64,000 nucleotides of DNA from Pleurodeles waltl (GCF_031143425.1 NC_090439.1:640647465-640711464), one strand, 5' to 3'; shown: positions 43,280 through 54,898, counted from the first letter of the stretch. Numbers and translations are program-made. The notes: a model not told the origin generated them from the sequence alone.

Positions 43280-45290
43280 TGACTGAGAATGCACTGAGGC
43301 CTGCTAACAAGACCTGATTGCCAGTGTTCTAACCCATTATGCAATGTATGGTGAATTGGGTACCTACATTTAAGTGGCTTAAACTTACTTACTTATAACT
43401 CCCAAGTATATGGTGCCAAGGGTACATAAGTTGGAGTATCCACCCAGGGCTACAGCACTAAGTGTGCCACCATTGTGGTGACAAAGTACAAAATGTCTCC
43501 CATCCTGCCAATGCAGCCTGGAAGAGCTTTTTTAAAAACTGCCATTTCGACTTTGCCATATAAACCAATTGCAAAGCCCCCCTTCCATTACTGAAGGTCT
43601 GTTCAGCCCTAAGGCGGGGAGCTGTATATTATTAAATAAGGCATATACTTTAATGTAGTCTAACAGCAAAACTCCCAAATTATCGTTTTTGCTGTGGAAA
43701 AGACAGTAGCCACACTGGCTAGTACAGAGTTACTGGCTGACCTATCAGTCCGGTTTACTTCTGAATGGGACTAATAAAATGGGTACGTCAAGGCGGCTTG
43801 ATGCTCAAGTCGATCTCAATGTCACTTTTGGAGAAAGGCAACTTTTAGACAGTTGCCACTCTGTTGCCCAGTTTATTGCGGTGGCCTTCAAGTTGTTGGC
43901 CACCAGATAGCCTTCTGCCCCCCTGGGGAGTAGTGTGAATGACTCCCAGGCTCAGTAACAACCGGTGCCTGCTCCAGAGGGAGGTGTTACCACCCCCTCA
44001 CAGGAAGTCAAACAGTGTGTTGGCCCATAAGGTGAGTTTCAAAGGAGAAGGTGCCTTTGGTGGGCAAATAGAGAGCACACTTACGTAGGGCTGGCCCTTT
44101 ATTCAGGTGGACAGGCTAGTGGTGAGAACAGAGAGGGTGACCAAACCGGTTTTCCCTTTGTGGCTTTTTGGGCAGAATAGTGGATTCTAATATTGCTAGA
44201 ATCTACATATATGTAGAAGCCATCACAGGGCTTGAGGGATCCTAGTAGCCCATTGGTTAATGACATCATCATCCCCCCCAGGAAATGTTTGGGCATAAAT
44301 GTGGTACCCCTTGGATCCCAGAACCTCGGAACACATCTGGACTGGAGAAAGGCCCAAAGAAGGACTGCCACGCCGATCCCTGGGCCTGGCAAGAGAGTTC
44401 AGAGAGCTGCTGAACTGCACCTGTCATGACTTCAAGGATCAGTCTGCTGAGGCCCTGTTCTAGCATCTATGCCATAATAGCTGAATTAGTCCATTCGAGT
44501 TAGGCAGTAGCCACTCGCAAATAATCACCACTGCTGTGCAGCCAATAGGAACACCCTAGACTCAAAAGTTGCACCTCTGTCTTCCAGACCCGGGATTGTC
44601 AACAGAGTGTGGATTGGTCACCAGACAAGCACACTAGCTCTCACCAAAGGATATGGCTGCACCCACTGTGTCCGGAGAACGTTAATCCAGCCACAGCTGG
44701 ACTTCTACTGGCTGTAAGAGGACTGTGAGGGACTCTGACTCCTGTGGGCTGTCACCCCACCTTATCTGTGGACTGATGAATAACCCCAGGAAGCCCCTGT
44801 TGACCGCACAGCACCCAGAGCATCTCTCTGCATCCTACATCCGCAGCATCAGGACCACTCCATTGAAGTCTATGATTATCTTTATGTAAAGTGTAGAACT
44901 GGACTTGAGACTGCTTTGGTGATTAGGTAACTGTCCAAATACTCCTTATTGGTCCCCTCACCTTCTCCCTGTCAGAATTGGTCACCCACCTTGTGCCAGA
45001 TTAGCCGAATATAACTCTTTCAAACTTTTCAGACATTGGTAGGCTTTATGGTTACTTTTTGACTAAAAAGTTGAGATTTAATTTTTCTTATCTTGGTGTA
45101 TAAAAATTCAAATAAATATAATATGTTTTTATAATTTTGTGTCCGATTTATTTTGTGTAGTGTGACTTTCTTACTTCATTGTTTGGTGCTTCTAATCTCC
45201 TTACACAAGTTCTTTTGTTTAAGCCTTGCTGCTCGAAGCCACAGCTACCTAGGGTTGAGCTAGAGGTTTTACAAACAAGCCTAACTAGGC
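43280..45290 (+). mobile_element. Probable solo LTR 'D', a different LTR family
   Basis: It begins around GCACTGAGGCCTGCTAAC (43288) and ends near 45290, after GCTGCTCGAAGCCACAGCTACC (45229), which parallels the 3' landmark of LTRs A and C. Its 5' half has no close match to them. The CTAAGGCGGGGAGCTGTATA block at 43609 corresponds in position to their CTAAGG...CAGGGTGCTGTG. Ends and target duplication were not resolved. No coding frame. Confidence 0.5.
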
Positions 45291-45406
45291 CTAAAATAAT
45301 GTTGTGAGTGTATAACATGGTGTTTAAGATGTTCCTCATTGTACCAGTCATGCTAGTAAGGCCTGAGCATAGCTGTTCAGCTCCCCTTACTATTGGATCA
45401 TACTTA

Positions 45407-46300
45407 GGCTCTCATTACGACTTCGGTGGTCTTTTTGCAAGACCGCCAAAGCCACTGCCGGCAACAGACCACCAGTGTTGATGGCCCGAAGACTGCCATA
45501 TTTAGAGTTGCTTTGGATTTCTGCCCGTTTATGGATGGAAAATCTGACCCTGTCGGGCTTCACAGCCACACCAACATCACTCCGCCCACCATATTACGAT
45601 GCGTAATACGGCACAGCGGTGTTCTGTATGGCGTTTGCTGGCAGTAGCAGCAGACGAAGGACCCATCCCCTCCCGGATGACCACCTCGCCAAAACAGGTA
45701 AGGGGACTGTCCGAAAGGGGGGTGTTTGGTGCATGTGTGTCTGTGTATTTGTAGTGGAATGGGTGTGCGTGAGTGCATGTGTGTATGTATGTGTGTGCGG
45801 AGGGTTGTGTGTGTCTGCATGAATGCAGAGGGGAGTAGGAGGTGTCAGGGAGGTATCCAGTTGTCTGCAAGTGGGGGGTGTCTGTGTGGATATGTATGGT
45901 TGAGTGGGGGTGTTTGTGTGCAAGTGTGTGGATGGGGGGTGTGTGCAAGACTGTGGATGGGGTGTATGCATAAATGCGGAGGGGATGTGGATGATTGTGG
46001 AGGGGGTTGCATTTATGTGAGTGGGGGTTTATGTCAGTGGCAGGTGGGGGTGTTAGTATGGATGTGTGTGGTTGGAGGGTTATTTGGAAGTGTGTGGATG
46101 GATGGGGGAGTGTCTGCACATGTGTGGGGGTGTGTGTGTCCCGCAACAGGAATGGGGATTCCTGTCACCGGGTGCGTTACCACCAGGGTTTTCGTGGCCT
46201 GGCGACTGCCGCGAAAAGCCTGGCGGTTCGCTATCTCCTAATACGGCCGGCAGCCTTAGGCCCGCCGCTGGCCTGGAGGAGCTCACCTAAGTTTGTATCT
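45407..46300 (+). mobile_element. Harbinger-type non-autonomous element, right end not found
   Basis: TTA (45404-45406) precedes GGCTCTCATTACGAC, a variant of the Harbinger terminus shared by the other copies here. The interior is GT-rich simple sequence (45725-46140) and then CCGCC/GGCGG words to about 46280. A matching right terminus was not found before Harbinger-2 starts, so it is truncated or deleted. Confidence 0.55.
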
Positions 46301-47264
46301 TCCTAGGGCAGTTCCCATTTTTGCATTACTAGATCACCTGTGTTGTGCTTTGAATTTAGAAGCAGTGTGTGAAGGGCATTTAGGTGGTCATTACAACCCT
46401 GGCGGTCGGTGTTAAAGCGGCAGTAAGACCGCCAACAGGCCGGCGGTAAAAATTTTGCAATTACGACGGTGGCCGAAACCGCCAACAAAGACAGTCACTT
46501 TAACACTCCGACCACCACGGCGGTACAAACAAACAGCGCGGTGGTCACCGCCAACAGACAGGCGAAGGACAAAGTACTGCCCACAGTATCACAACATACC
46601 AATCCGACACCTTTTCCGGGGCGGATTCACCGCGGATAAAAACACGGCGGAAACAGGATTCCGAAGGGAAAACGCTCACCTCTACACACCCCACGAGGAA
46701 CTAGGACACCATGGAGCCGGAACTCAAAATACTTCCTGCAATTGTCTTCCTGCTCCACTACCAGGACCGGCGGCGAAGACCACAGTGAGTACTGCACCTA
46801 CGACACAGGGGAGGGGGGAGGGAAAAAACAGGGACACACACACGCAACACCCCCACACCCGCCCCCACCCTCACCCACTACAACACACACACTAATACAT
46901 ATTGATACATCACAGTTACACCCCCCAATCCCCTCAGAAGAATGCAAAGACAAAAGAAAATGAGTGTAACCATTGTAATATATTAAAAGCAAGTTGGCAA
47001 AAATATATACATACACACACCATTAACAAAATATACACCAAGCATAGTAGTCCAGGTAGTGCTCCAATTAAGTCCGTGGAACACTGGGCCCACACGGTAT
47101 GGGCAAGGCCCACACAAGATCCCCGACCATGACGGAGAGAACACTGCAGGGGCATCAGAGAGCAAGAAAACAGGCACCTCAGGGGGAGGAAAAGGGGGGG
47201 TACCTCAGCTGCTTGAGTGCACAACGCCAAATCCACGAGAGGGCCACATGCCCACTGTTACATC

Positions 47265-47558
47265 CTGGGGAGTGCAAAGCCACAGTCTCTCAAGTCTCTA
47301 CAGTGGGTGGTTTGCCCACTGTTCCATCCTGGGGAGTGCAAAGCCACAGTCTCACAAGTCTCTACAGTGGATGGGTTGCCCACTGTTCAATCCTGGGGAG
47401 TGCAAAGCCACAGTCTCTCAAGTCTCTACAGTGGGTGGGTTGCCCACTGTTCCATCCTGGGGAGTGCAAAGCCACAGTCTCACAAGTCTCTCCAGTGGGT
47501 GGTTTGCCCACTGTTCAATCCTGGGGAGTGCAAAGCCACAGTCTCTCAAGTGGATAAC
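47265..47558 (+). repeat. 64-bp minisatellite, five units (Harbinger-2)
   Basis: CTGGGGAGTGCAAAGCCACA starts at 47265, 47329, 47393, 47457 and 47521, exactly 64 bp apart. It is the counterpart of the 55-bp array in Harbinger-1; each unit has an added TCTCTACAG-like segment. Confidence 0.95.
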
Positions 47559-47568
47559 AGTCTCCACT

Positions 47569-47915
47569 GGTTCTGGAGGGGGCATTGTGCCCAGATTGCT
47601 TCATCCTGCTAAGGACAGAAGTAGTGGATGGATCTCTCCACTGGTTCTGGAGGGGGCATTGTGCCCAGAGTGCTTCATCCTGCTAAGGACAGAGGTAGTG
47701 GATGGATCTCTCCACTGGCTCTGGACGGGGAATTGTGCCCAGAGTGCTTCATCCTGCTAAGGACAGAGGTAGTGGATGGATTTCTCCACTGGTTCTGGAG
47801 GGGGCATGGTGCCCAGAGTGCTTCATCCTGCTAAGGACAGAGGTAGTGGATGGATCTCTCCACTGGTTCTGGAGGGGGCATGGTGCCCAGAGTGCTTCAT
47901 TGTGCCTGTGACAGA
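47569..47915 (+). repeat. 74-bp minisatellite, about 4.7 units (Harbinger-2)
   Basis: GGTTCTGGAGGGGGCAT and close variants start at 47569, 47643, 47717, 47791 and 47865, always 74 bp apart. The forward frames that reappear every 74 bp are artefacts. Confidence 0.95.
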
Positions 47916-47950
47916 CTCAGTAGCGTCAGTGCCCTTGTCGCTCATGGGCC

Positions 47951-48100
47951 AGCGGTGCTTGAGACGGCAGTGCCCTGTTCAGCTGTGCTTGAGACGGCGG
48001 TGCCCTGTTCAGCGGTGCTTGAGGCGGCGGTGCCCTGTTCAGCGTTGCTTGAGACGGCGGGGCCCTGTTCAGCGGTGCTTGGAGCGGCGGGCTCCTTTGC
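47951..48100. repeat. 30-bp minisatellite, five units
   Basis: AGCGGTGCTTGAGACGGC-type units start at 47951, 47981, 48011, 48041 and 48071. The 30-bp period keeps a reading frame. Confidence 0.9.
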
Positions 48101-50698
48101 AGTGACTCAGCTGCTGGTGGTCCTTCATGGCCCAGCGGGGCTTGTGCTGGCGGTCCTCTCTAGCCCAGCGGGGCTTGTGCTGGCGGTCCTCTCTAGCCCA
48201 GCGGGGCTTGTGCTGGCGGTCCTCTCCAGCCCAGCGGGGCTTGTGCTGGCGGTCCTCTCTGTCAGCGGGGATGACGGCTGTGGCCTCCTGGGCAGCGGGG
48301 AAGATGGCGGTCTCCTCCGCCGTGCTGCTCTTCCCAGACTTTCCTGGTTTCTTGTGGCCCTTCCCCACCTTTGAAGGTGTCACAGCTGACTCCACACTCC
48401 CACCGGGACCCCTGGGAGCGGCTTTGGTGGCTGGAGTCTTCCCTCTCTCCCGCCGGCCACTGGCCAACGTCTGATGCTTCACAGGTGGGGGACTGTCTGT
48501 GCTGTGGCTCCGTGCCACACTGGCTGCCCTGGTGGCCGGTGCACTCCAGATTCCGGTGACTACAGGCACCACTGGTCCCAGAGATGTTGTGGCTGAGGTG
48601 CTAGTTCGGGACCTAGGAGACGTACGGGGTGGGGGAGGTGTGGGAAAGAGGTCAAGGTTGGACAGGAAAAGTTTTTGGGAGACACTGGGACGGGTAGCTG
48701 GAGGGGGTTTGGAAGTGGAGGAAGAGGTTGTGGTTGTAGGAGGTGTTTGCTGACTTTGGGTGAAGGTGCATGCACTGGAGGCTGTCATGAGGTAGATGGC
48801 TGTTGGGTGGGTGTGTGCCTGAGTTTGTGTATCTTGGGATGGGGCATCACAGACACACTGGGAGAGGACACAAGTTTATGTTTGAATGGTAGTGGGGGTG
48901 GTGACTGCACGTGAGCGGGGTGTGGTGGTGGGTGTGCTGGTGATGGTAGTAGTGGCTGTAGAGGTAGTGCATGCAGGTGTGAGTGTAGATGAGACTGGGA
49001 GGGAGGACGGTGGCGAGGAGGAGGGGGACACAGTGGAGGCAGTGGATGTTGGTGTGTCTGCATGTGTGTGATGCTTGCGTGAGTGCCTGTGGGATGTGTG
49101 GTGCTTATGTTTCCCTGAGCTTCCCTTGTGTGTTGACGTGTGTGCATGCTGGTCTAGAGGTGTGCTTGGGAGAGGGTAGGGTACAGGGGATTGGGTCTGT
49201 GTGGAGGAAGTTGGAGGGGGGAGGCTAGATACAGGGACAATGGCTGCCATCAGTGCTGAGGCCAGAATCTGAAAAGCTCGCTGAAGGGCCGCCTGACCAG
49301 AATGAATGCCCTCCAGGAATGTATTTGTTTGTTGCAACTACCTTTCTACACCCTGGATGGAATTCAAAATGGTAGACTGCCCAACAGTGAGGGACCTGAG
49401 GAGGTCAATGGCCTCCTCACTGAGTGCAGCAGGGGTGACTTGGGCAGGGCCTGAGGTGCCTGGGGCGAAGGTGATGCCCACCCTCCCGGGTGAGCGGGCA
49501 CGGGGCGAAGGCTGAGGGGCTGCTGGGAGGGTGGTGCTGGAAGGCGGGGTGGCCGCCACCACAAGGAAACTCCCATCAGAGGATGAGTCCGTGTCGCTGG
49601 TCTCAGCTCCTGTCCCCACCGTGGAGCCCCCCTCGCCCTCCGTTCCACTGGTGAAGTCCGAGTCCGTAGTGTGGCCCTCCATGGCCATGTGGGATGCAGC
49701 CCCCTCGTGCTCTGGTGCCACTGCTCCTCCGCCTGATGATGCTAATGCACACAAGAACAGGGAGACCACAGAAAGGGGGGGACGACAGAAGAAAGACATG
49801 TTGAGTGCATACATTACCGCTACCGTTGGTGGACACAACAGACACACAAGCCCCCTGCACTATGCTGCGCTCTTGGGCTCCACTGTTCAATTCCTGGGAA
49901 ATGGCCTACTAGGCTATGGACGACATCTGCACACATGGATGACACAGGGGCATGAGTAAGTTTACTTTGCACTCTACAGAGGTGCGGTGGGGTGCCACAT
50001 GGCCTGCCTTACGGAGGGACCTTGCCTACGGAACTCGCCCTGGCCTAGGGAAACCCACCTCCCCCACCCAGACCCCTCCACTGCCCGTAAAATCAGCAGA
50101 ATGAGAGTGTACTCACCCCCTTGTGGCTGCTGTGATGCCCTCAAGCGCCCATCCAACTCCGGGTACGCCACCGCCAGGATCCTGAACATCAGGGGGGTCT
50201 TGGTGCGACGGGCACCCCTCCAACGTTGGGAGGCCATCCCCAGCTGAGCCTCCGCCGTTTTCTTGCTCCAGCAGCGAATGTCTTCCCATCTTTTCCGGCA
50301 GTGCGTGCTCCGTCTGTGGTAGACACCCAGGGTTCGGACGTCCTTGGCAATGGCACGCCAAATATATTTTTTCTGGTGGGCGCTGAACTACATGATTTGT
50401 ACAGGGGGAAGAGAAACTTATTACCAACTGCACCATCACAGTCATTGGCCCCCATCCCTACCCTTGCCATGTGGCACATGCACTCAACGTCGGTTCATGC
50501 ACGCCGCACTCTCCCCCGTTCCTTCTTACATCCACACCTCTCCACACAGGCATAGCCCATACAGCATGCTCCCAGTGTACTTACCTGTTTGTCTGGAGGA
50601 CCGTAGAGTAGCGTGTACTGGGGGAGAACCCCATCCACGAGTTTCTCCAACTTCTCCGATGTGAAGGCAGGGGCCCTTTCCCCAGACACTCGAGCCAT
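48069..50698 (-). pseudogene. Harbinger-2 Myb/SANT-like protein 1 (three exons)
   Basis: The DNA-binding partner protein. Exon 1 50698-50585 (MARVSGERAPAFTSEKLEKL, PQYTLLYGPPDKQ), exon 2 50387-50117 (FSAHQKKYIWRAIAKDVRTL, STHCRKRWEDIRCWSKK), exon 3 from 49741. Introns of 197 bp and 375 bp have GT-AG ends and keep phase 0 and phase 1. The Myb/SANT domain (about residues 8-75) spans exons 1-2. Exon 3 has an acidic Ser/Thr region and the helical tail LSEEAIDLLRSLTVGQSTIL. There a TAG (49338-49340) replaces the TAT of Harbinger-1; the same frame goes on with LQQTNTFLEGIHSGQAALQR. Further changes near 48880 break the Pro/Ser/Thr-rich C-terminus, whose end carries the 11-residue basic repeats. The DNA-binding part is intact; the tail is truncated by the stop. 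Confidence 0.8.
48131..48275 (-). repeat. 33-bp coding-compatible minisatellite
   Basis: CCCAGCGGGGCTTGTGCTGG starts at 48131, 48164, 48197 and 48230, with a partial fifth unit. On the minus strand each unit is 11 codons, REDRQHKPRWA, a strongly basic repeat inside an open frame that runs 48788-48069. Confidence 0.9.
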
Positions 50699-51146
50699 TG
50701 TCTCTTCCAGACCGAGGTCACAGCAGCACTTGAGTGTAGGTCCTCTCCTGTCGAAGATCAGGTATCGGGTGATTGAACAGATAGAAAATGGTGGTCACGT
50801 CCGCAGCGGTGCGTACCGTCAGCACCGGCGTACCTCATCATTGGCTCTTGGGACCCATAGGGTCCAATGGTAACCAATGCAGTATTGCGCCGCGGTCTTC
50901 GACCGCCTACCGCGACGGTGTACAACGCCAGCGCAGTTATCTCACATCCCATTGTCCCACTTTACAGGTCAGGCAGCTGCCATTTCAGGGGCCTACATGG
51001 CTTCATTTTCAACTGCGTCACACGTACCTAGGCCTAGACTCAACACACATACAGGCCACTTTTTAGATTATGATTGGTGTTCTGTGTAAGCTGTGGGTAC
51101 GTACCTCTGAGTTGTTTGACTCTGTGCTCGCTGTTGTCCTTCATAG
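50699..51146. promoter_or_regulatory. Divergent promoter interval, Harbinger-2
   Basis: Space between the divergent Myb/SANT gene 1 and the transposase. The words GGTCACGTCCGCAGCGGTGCG (in part) and CGACCGCCTACCGCGACGG are shared with Harbinger-1. An acceptor-like TTCATAG ends at 51146, so an untranslated or short first transposase exon may lie in this interval. Confidence 0.4.
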
Positions 51147-52325
51147 GCACCGTCCGCTGGGACATGTGAGGAGATGGCGGCATCCTCCGGTGTACCGACC
51201 ATTGGTGGACCTGTCAACAATGGAGGAAAGACATGTGATCATCACATACAGGCTTGACCATGCCACAATCCAGGAACTGTGTACCCAGTTGGAGCCAGAC
51301 CTGATGTCAGCTATCCGACATCCCACAGGAATCCCCCCTCAAGTGCAGGTGCTGTCAGTGCTCCATTTCCTAGCAAGTGGGTCATTTCAAACAACAGTGG
51401 CCATAGCATCAGGGATGTCCCAGCCTATGTTTTCCAAAGTGTTGTCCAGAGTGTTGTCTGCCCTGCTGAAACACATGCGGAGCTACATCGTTTTCCCTCA
51501 GGTGGAAGATTTGCCTACAGTGAAAGGTGATTTCTATGCCCTGGGACATATCCCCAACATCATAGGTGCCATTGATGGGACACATGTGGCTTTGCCTCCC
51601 CCCCCCACAGGAGTGAACAGGTGCACAGAAACCGGAAGAGTTATCATTCTATGAATGTACAGATGGTATGTTTGGCAGACCAGTACATCTCCCATGTGAA
51701 TGCCAAGTTCCCTGGCTCAGTGCATGATGCCTACATCCTGCGGAATAGCAGCATCCCTTATGTGATGGGTCAACCACAGAGGCACAGTGTGTGGCTATTA
51801 GGTGAGCACATGGAAGCAAGTCAGTGGGAATGGTTGTGTGGGTCTGGGGATATCCCTACAGGTTAGTGTGTGTCTAACAGTTGTCCCTCGCCATTTACAG
51901 GTGACTCTGGTTACCCCAACCTGTCATGGCTACTGACCCCAGTGAGGAATCCCAGGACAAGGGCAGAGGAATGCTACAATGAGGCCCATGGGCGAACTAG
52001 GAGGGTGATCGAGCGGACCTTCGACCTCCTGAAGGCCAGGTTCAGGTGCCTCCATATGACAGGTGGATCCCTATTCTACTCACCAAAGAAGGTGTGCCAG
52101 ATCATCGTGGCCTGCTGTATACTTCACAACTTGGCTTTGCGACCACAGGTGCCTTTTCTGCAGGAGGATGGTCCAGATGGCGGTGTTGTTGCAGCTGTGG
52201 AGCCTGTTGACAGTGAAGATGAGGAAGCAGAAGAAGAAGGCATGGACAACAGGGACTCGGTGATCCAGCTATTTTTCCAGTGCAACACAGGTAAGAATAC
52301 AAACCTGCCTACTACATGTACTTAA
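51147..52325 (+). pseudogene. Harbinger-2 DDE transposase, catalytic triad intact, one frameshift
   Basis: HARBI1-like enzyme that would excise and insert the element at TWA sites. Exon 1 runs from about 51147 to 51801 and exon 2 from 51901 to 52325, with a 99-bp GT-AG intron (51802-51900) at the same codon as in Harbinger-1. Recognisable order: RRWRHPPVYRPLVDL, helix-turn-helix-like QVQVLSVLHFLASGSFQ and MSQPMFSKVLSRVL, catalytic IDGTHVAL (Asp 1), FPGSVHDAYILRNS (Asp 2), YNEAHGRTRRVIERTF (Glu), KARFRCLHMTGG, acidic C-terminus. The only break is a run of nine C at 51598-51606 where Harbinger-1 has ten, which shifts the frame between PPPP and HRNRKSYHS. No ATG precedes the RRWRHPP block, so the start is either MEERHVII or an unseen upstream exon. 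Confidence 0.85.
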
Positions 52326-52767
52326 ACACTACTACCTCTCTACTGTCTGTCGTTTTCATCCAGTGTATGGTCACTGAGTTGTCACTTTCCCTTACGATTT
52401 CACAGATGTGGGACCCACAGTGTGACATCTGCTTCGATTCCTCATGGACTACAGCTGTGTGACATAGGTATGTTGACATTACAAATGAAAGAGCTTTTTT
52501 TTTGCCACAGTGACTGCTAATACAGTATTCCGAAATCACAGACTGACTTCAGATTGTTTTGTGCTTTAAGGGTGTTTATTTAAGTGCTCAATATTGGAGG
52601 GGGTAGCAAAATGGTGAGGGTTGATGGTGGAGGAATGTCCATGGCAGAGTCCAGTCTATTAGTCTCACAGGTGCATTGCCCTAATGGGCATAGGAAGTGG
52701 AGCTGGGGCAGTTTAAGGATGGACAGGGTGACAAAGTGGGACAGTAGGATGACAAATCAGGGTGGTC
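52326..52767. other. Convergent 3' interval of the Harbinger-2 genes
   Basis: Lies between the transposase stop and the end of the second Myb-like gene. It carries TTTTTTTTGCC and other AT-rich words; no gene. Confidence 0.5.
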
Positions 52768-54295
52768 TCATTTCTTGGCAGGGGTCTTGGCATCGTTCTC
52801 TGTCTTTGTCCTGGATCTCAGGGACTGTTTGCGAGGTGGTTCTCCCTCTGTGGGGGTTGGGGTGCTGGTGTGGTGGTCCTGTGGCGGTGCCTCCTGTCCA
52901 CTAGCGCCAGCGGAGGTGGTGGGCAGTTCATCGTCCAGGCTAGTGTCAGGGGCCCCTTGTAGTGCCACAGTGTCCCTCCTGGTGTTGAGTGCTTCCTTCA
53001 GCACCCCTACGATGGTGCCCAGGGTGGAATTGATGGCTCTGAGTTCCTCCCTGAAGCCCGAATACTGTTCCTCCTGCAGGCGCTGGGTCTACTGAAACTT
53101 GGCCAGTACCATTGCCATCGTCTCCTGGGAGTGGTGGTAGGCTCCCATGATGTTGGAGAGGGCCTCGTGGAGAGTAGGTTCCCTGGGCCTGTCCGCCCCC
53201 TGTCGCATAGCAGCCCTCCCAGTTCCCCTGTGTTCTTGGGCCTCCGTCCCCTGGTCCGTGTGCCCATTACCACTGCCCCCAGGTCCCTGTTGTTGTTGGG
53301 GTGGTGGGTTATCCTGAATTCCCTGTAGTGGTGGACACACTGCTGATTGACGTGTCCTGGGGACAGAGGTATGGGCCCGCTGGGTGGGTGCTGTGCTGGT
53401 GTTTCCAGAGGGGGGAAGGTCTGTGGTGGCCTGTGACTGGGTGAGGGGAACCGACTGTCCCGAGGTCCCCGATGGGCCAGGCTGGTCATCTAGATCCAGT
53501 TGGACAGAGGTGCTGTCATCACTGTGGGCCTCTTCTGTTGGTGGTGTGGACATGTGTGGACCCTCCTGTCCGGTGACGTTGGGTAGGTGTCCTGCAGGGG
53601 TATAAAAGGATGTTTATTACATCTGTGTGTGCCATGGTGTGCAATGGGTGGGTGACCGTGTACCCCAGTGCTTGCATTCCTGTGTGGAACCTTGTGTGAT
53701 GGTGGTTTAGGGGGGTGTATGGGTATGTGCAGTGGGCATGCTTTAGTGATGGGTGTCCATGCTTTGTTGTTGCATGCAGGGCTTGGTGTTAGGATGTGTG
53801 GTTTGTGATATTGGGACATTTGTGGGGAATTAGAGTGATGGGGGTGATGGTGAGGGTGGGGGTATGTGCTGGCATGCAGGTAGGATGGCAGATGTAATAG
53901 TTAAGATTTGACTTACCAGAGTGCATTCCCCACCTACTCATGCGAGGCCCTCAGGATGCAGAATCACCAAGACCTGCTCCTCCCATGTTGTTAGTTGTGG
54001 GGGAGGAGGTGAGGGTCCGCCGCCAGTCCGCTGAACCGCCAGGTGGTGTCTTGAGACCCAGGAACGCACCTTCCCCCGTAGGTCCGTTCCACCTCTTCCT
54101 GATGTCCTCCGGATTTCTTGGGTGCTGTCCTACTGCGTTGACCCTGTCCACTATTCTGCACCATAGCTCCATCTTCCTTGCAATGGAGGCGTGCTGCACC
54201 TGTGATCCGAATAGCTGTGCCTCTTCCCGGACGATTTCCTCCACCATGACCCTGAGCTCCTCCTCAGAGAACCTGGGGTGTCTTTGCCATGCCAT
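52768..54295 (-). pseudogene. Harbinger-2 Myb/SANT-like protein 2 (two exons)
   Basis: Exon 1 54295-53917 encodes MAWQRHPRFSEEELRVMVEE, QLFGSQVQHASIARKMELW, VDRVNAVGQHPRNPEDIRKRW, the layout of Myb_DNA-bind_5 / MYPOP-like domains (usual arrangement: RFTEEE, LFG, W..I..RVN, RTPEDCRKRW). Exon 2 53591-52768 carries an acidic, Pro/Gln-rich linker (DDQPGPSGTSGQSV), a predicted coiled coil around TQRLQEEQYSGFREELRAIN, and a basic tail PPRKQSLRSRTKTE...KTPAKK. The intron (325 bp) has a GTAAGT donor and a CAG acceptor in phase 1. Lesions: one extra base at about 54085, just after RKRWN, and a TAG at 53089-53091 in the coiled coil (GAG in Harbinger-1). The N-terminal Myb helices are intact. Confidence 0.75.
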
Positions 54296-54898
54296 GGGGT
54301 GGTGTAGGTGATGTGTTGGGTGGTGTTTGGGGTGATAAGTGTGCTGATATGTAGTGGTGTGTAGGGTGAGGTGTGTACAAGTTATGTGGGTGATGGTGTT
54401 GTGTGCCTGTGGATGCTAGTGTTGTTGATGTTGGTGTCTCTCTCTGGCCTTCTCTCAGTAATTGTTGTCGTAGGAGTTTGTGGGTGATGTGGGTGTGTGT
54501 TTTATATTGTATTGGGTGTGTGGGAGTGGTGTGTGTATGTGTATCAGGTGTGTGTATTTCGAATTGTCCAATGTGGGAGTGTTTTGTAAATGTGTGTGTA
54601 TTTTGAGCGCGGCTATGTGTACCACCAATGGAATACCGCGTTTGAAAGACCGCCGCGTGGATTCGTGGGTCGTGATAGTGTGGGCGTATTTCTGTTGGCG
54701 TGATGGTGGAGGATTTGATTTCGCCAGTTTATCACTGACCTTTAGTGTGGCGGATTTGTGTGGGTGTCTGAATTTTGGCGGATTCTGCGCTGTGGGTCAT
54801 AATAGCTGTGGCGGATTTCCGCTGCCGCGGCGGTGTGTTGGCAGTCTTCTGCACGGCGGTAAGCGGCTTTTACCGCCAATGTTGTAATGACCGCCTTA

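Larger units (their letters stand above)
46383..54895. mobile_element. Harbinger-2: autonomous-type PIF/Harbinger transposon, best-preserved copy
   Basis: Terminal repeats GGTGGTCATTACAAC (46383) and, reverse-complemented, GGCGGTCATTACAAC (54895) differ at one base in 15. TTA flanks both sides exactly (46380-46382 and 54896-54898). The element is 8,513 bp and contains the same three genes as Harbinger-1 in the same order and orientation, plus expanded minisatellites at its left. Subterminal CCGCC/GGCGG words occur at 46400-46640 and 54640-54880. Confidence 0.95.

Noticed and set aside
47059..47834. 233-codon and overlapping plus-strand frames in Harbinger-2
   Set aside because: The same peptide recurs in all frames because of the 64- and 74-bp repeats; not a gene.
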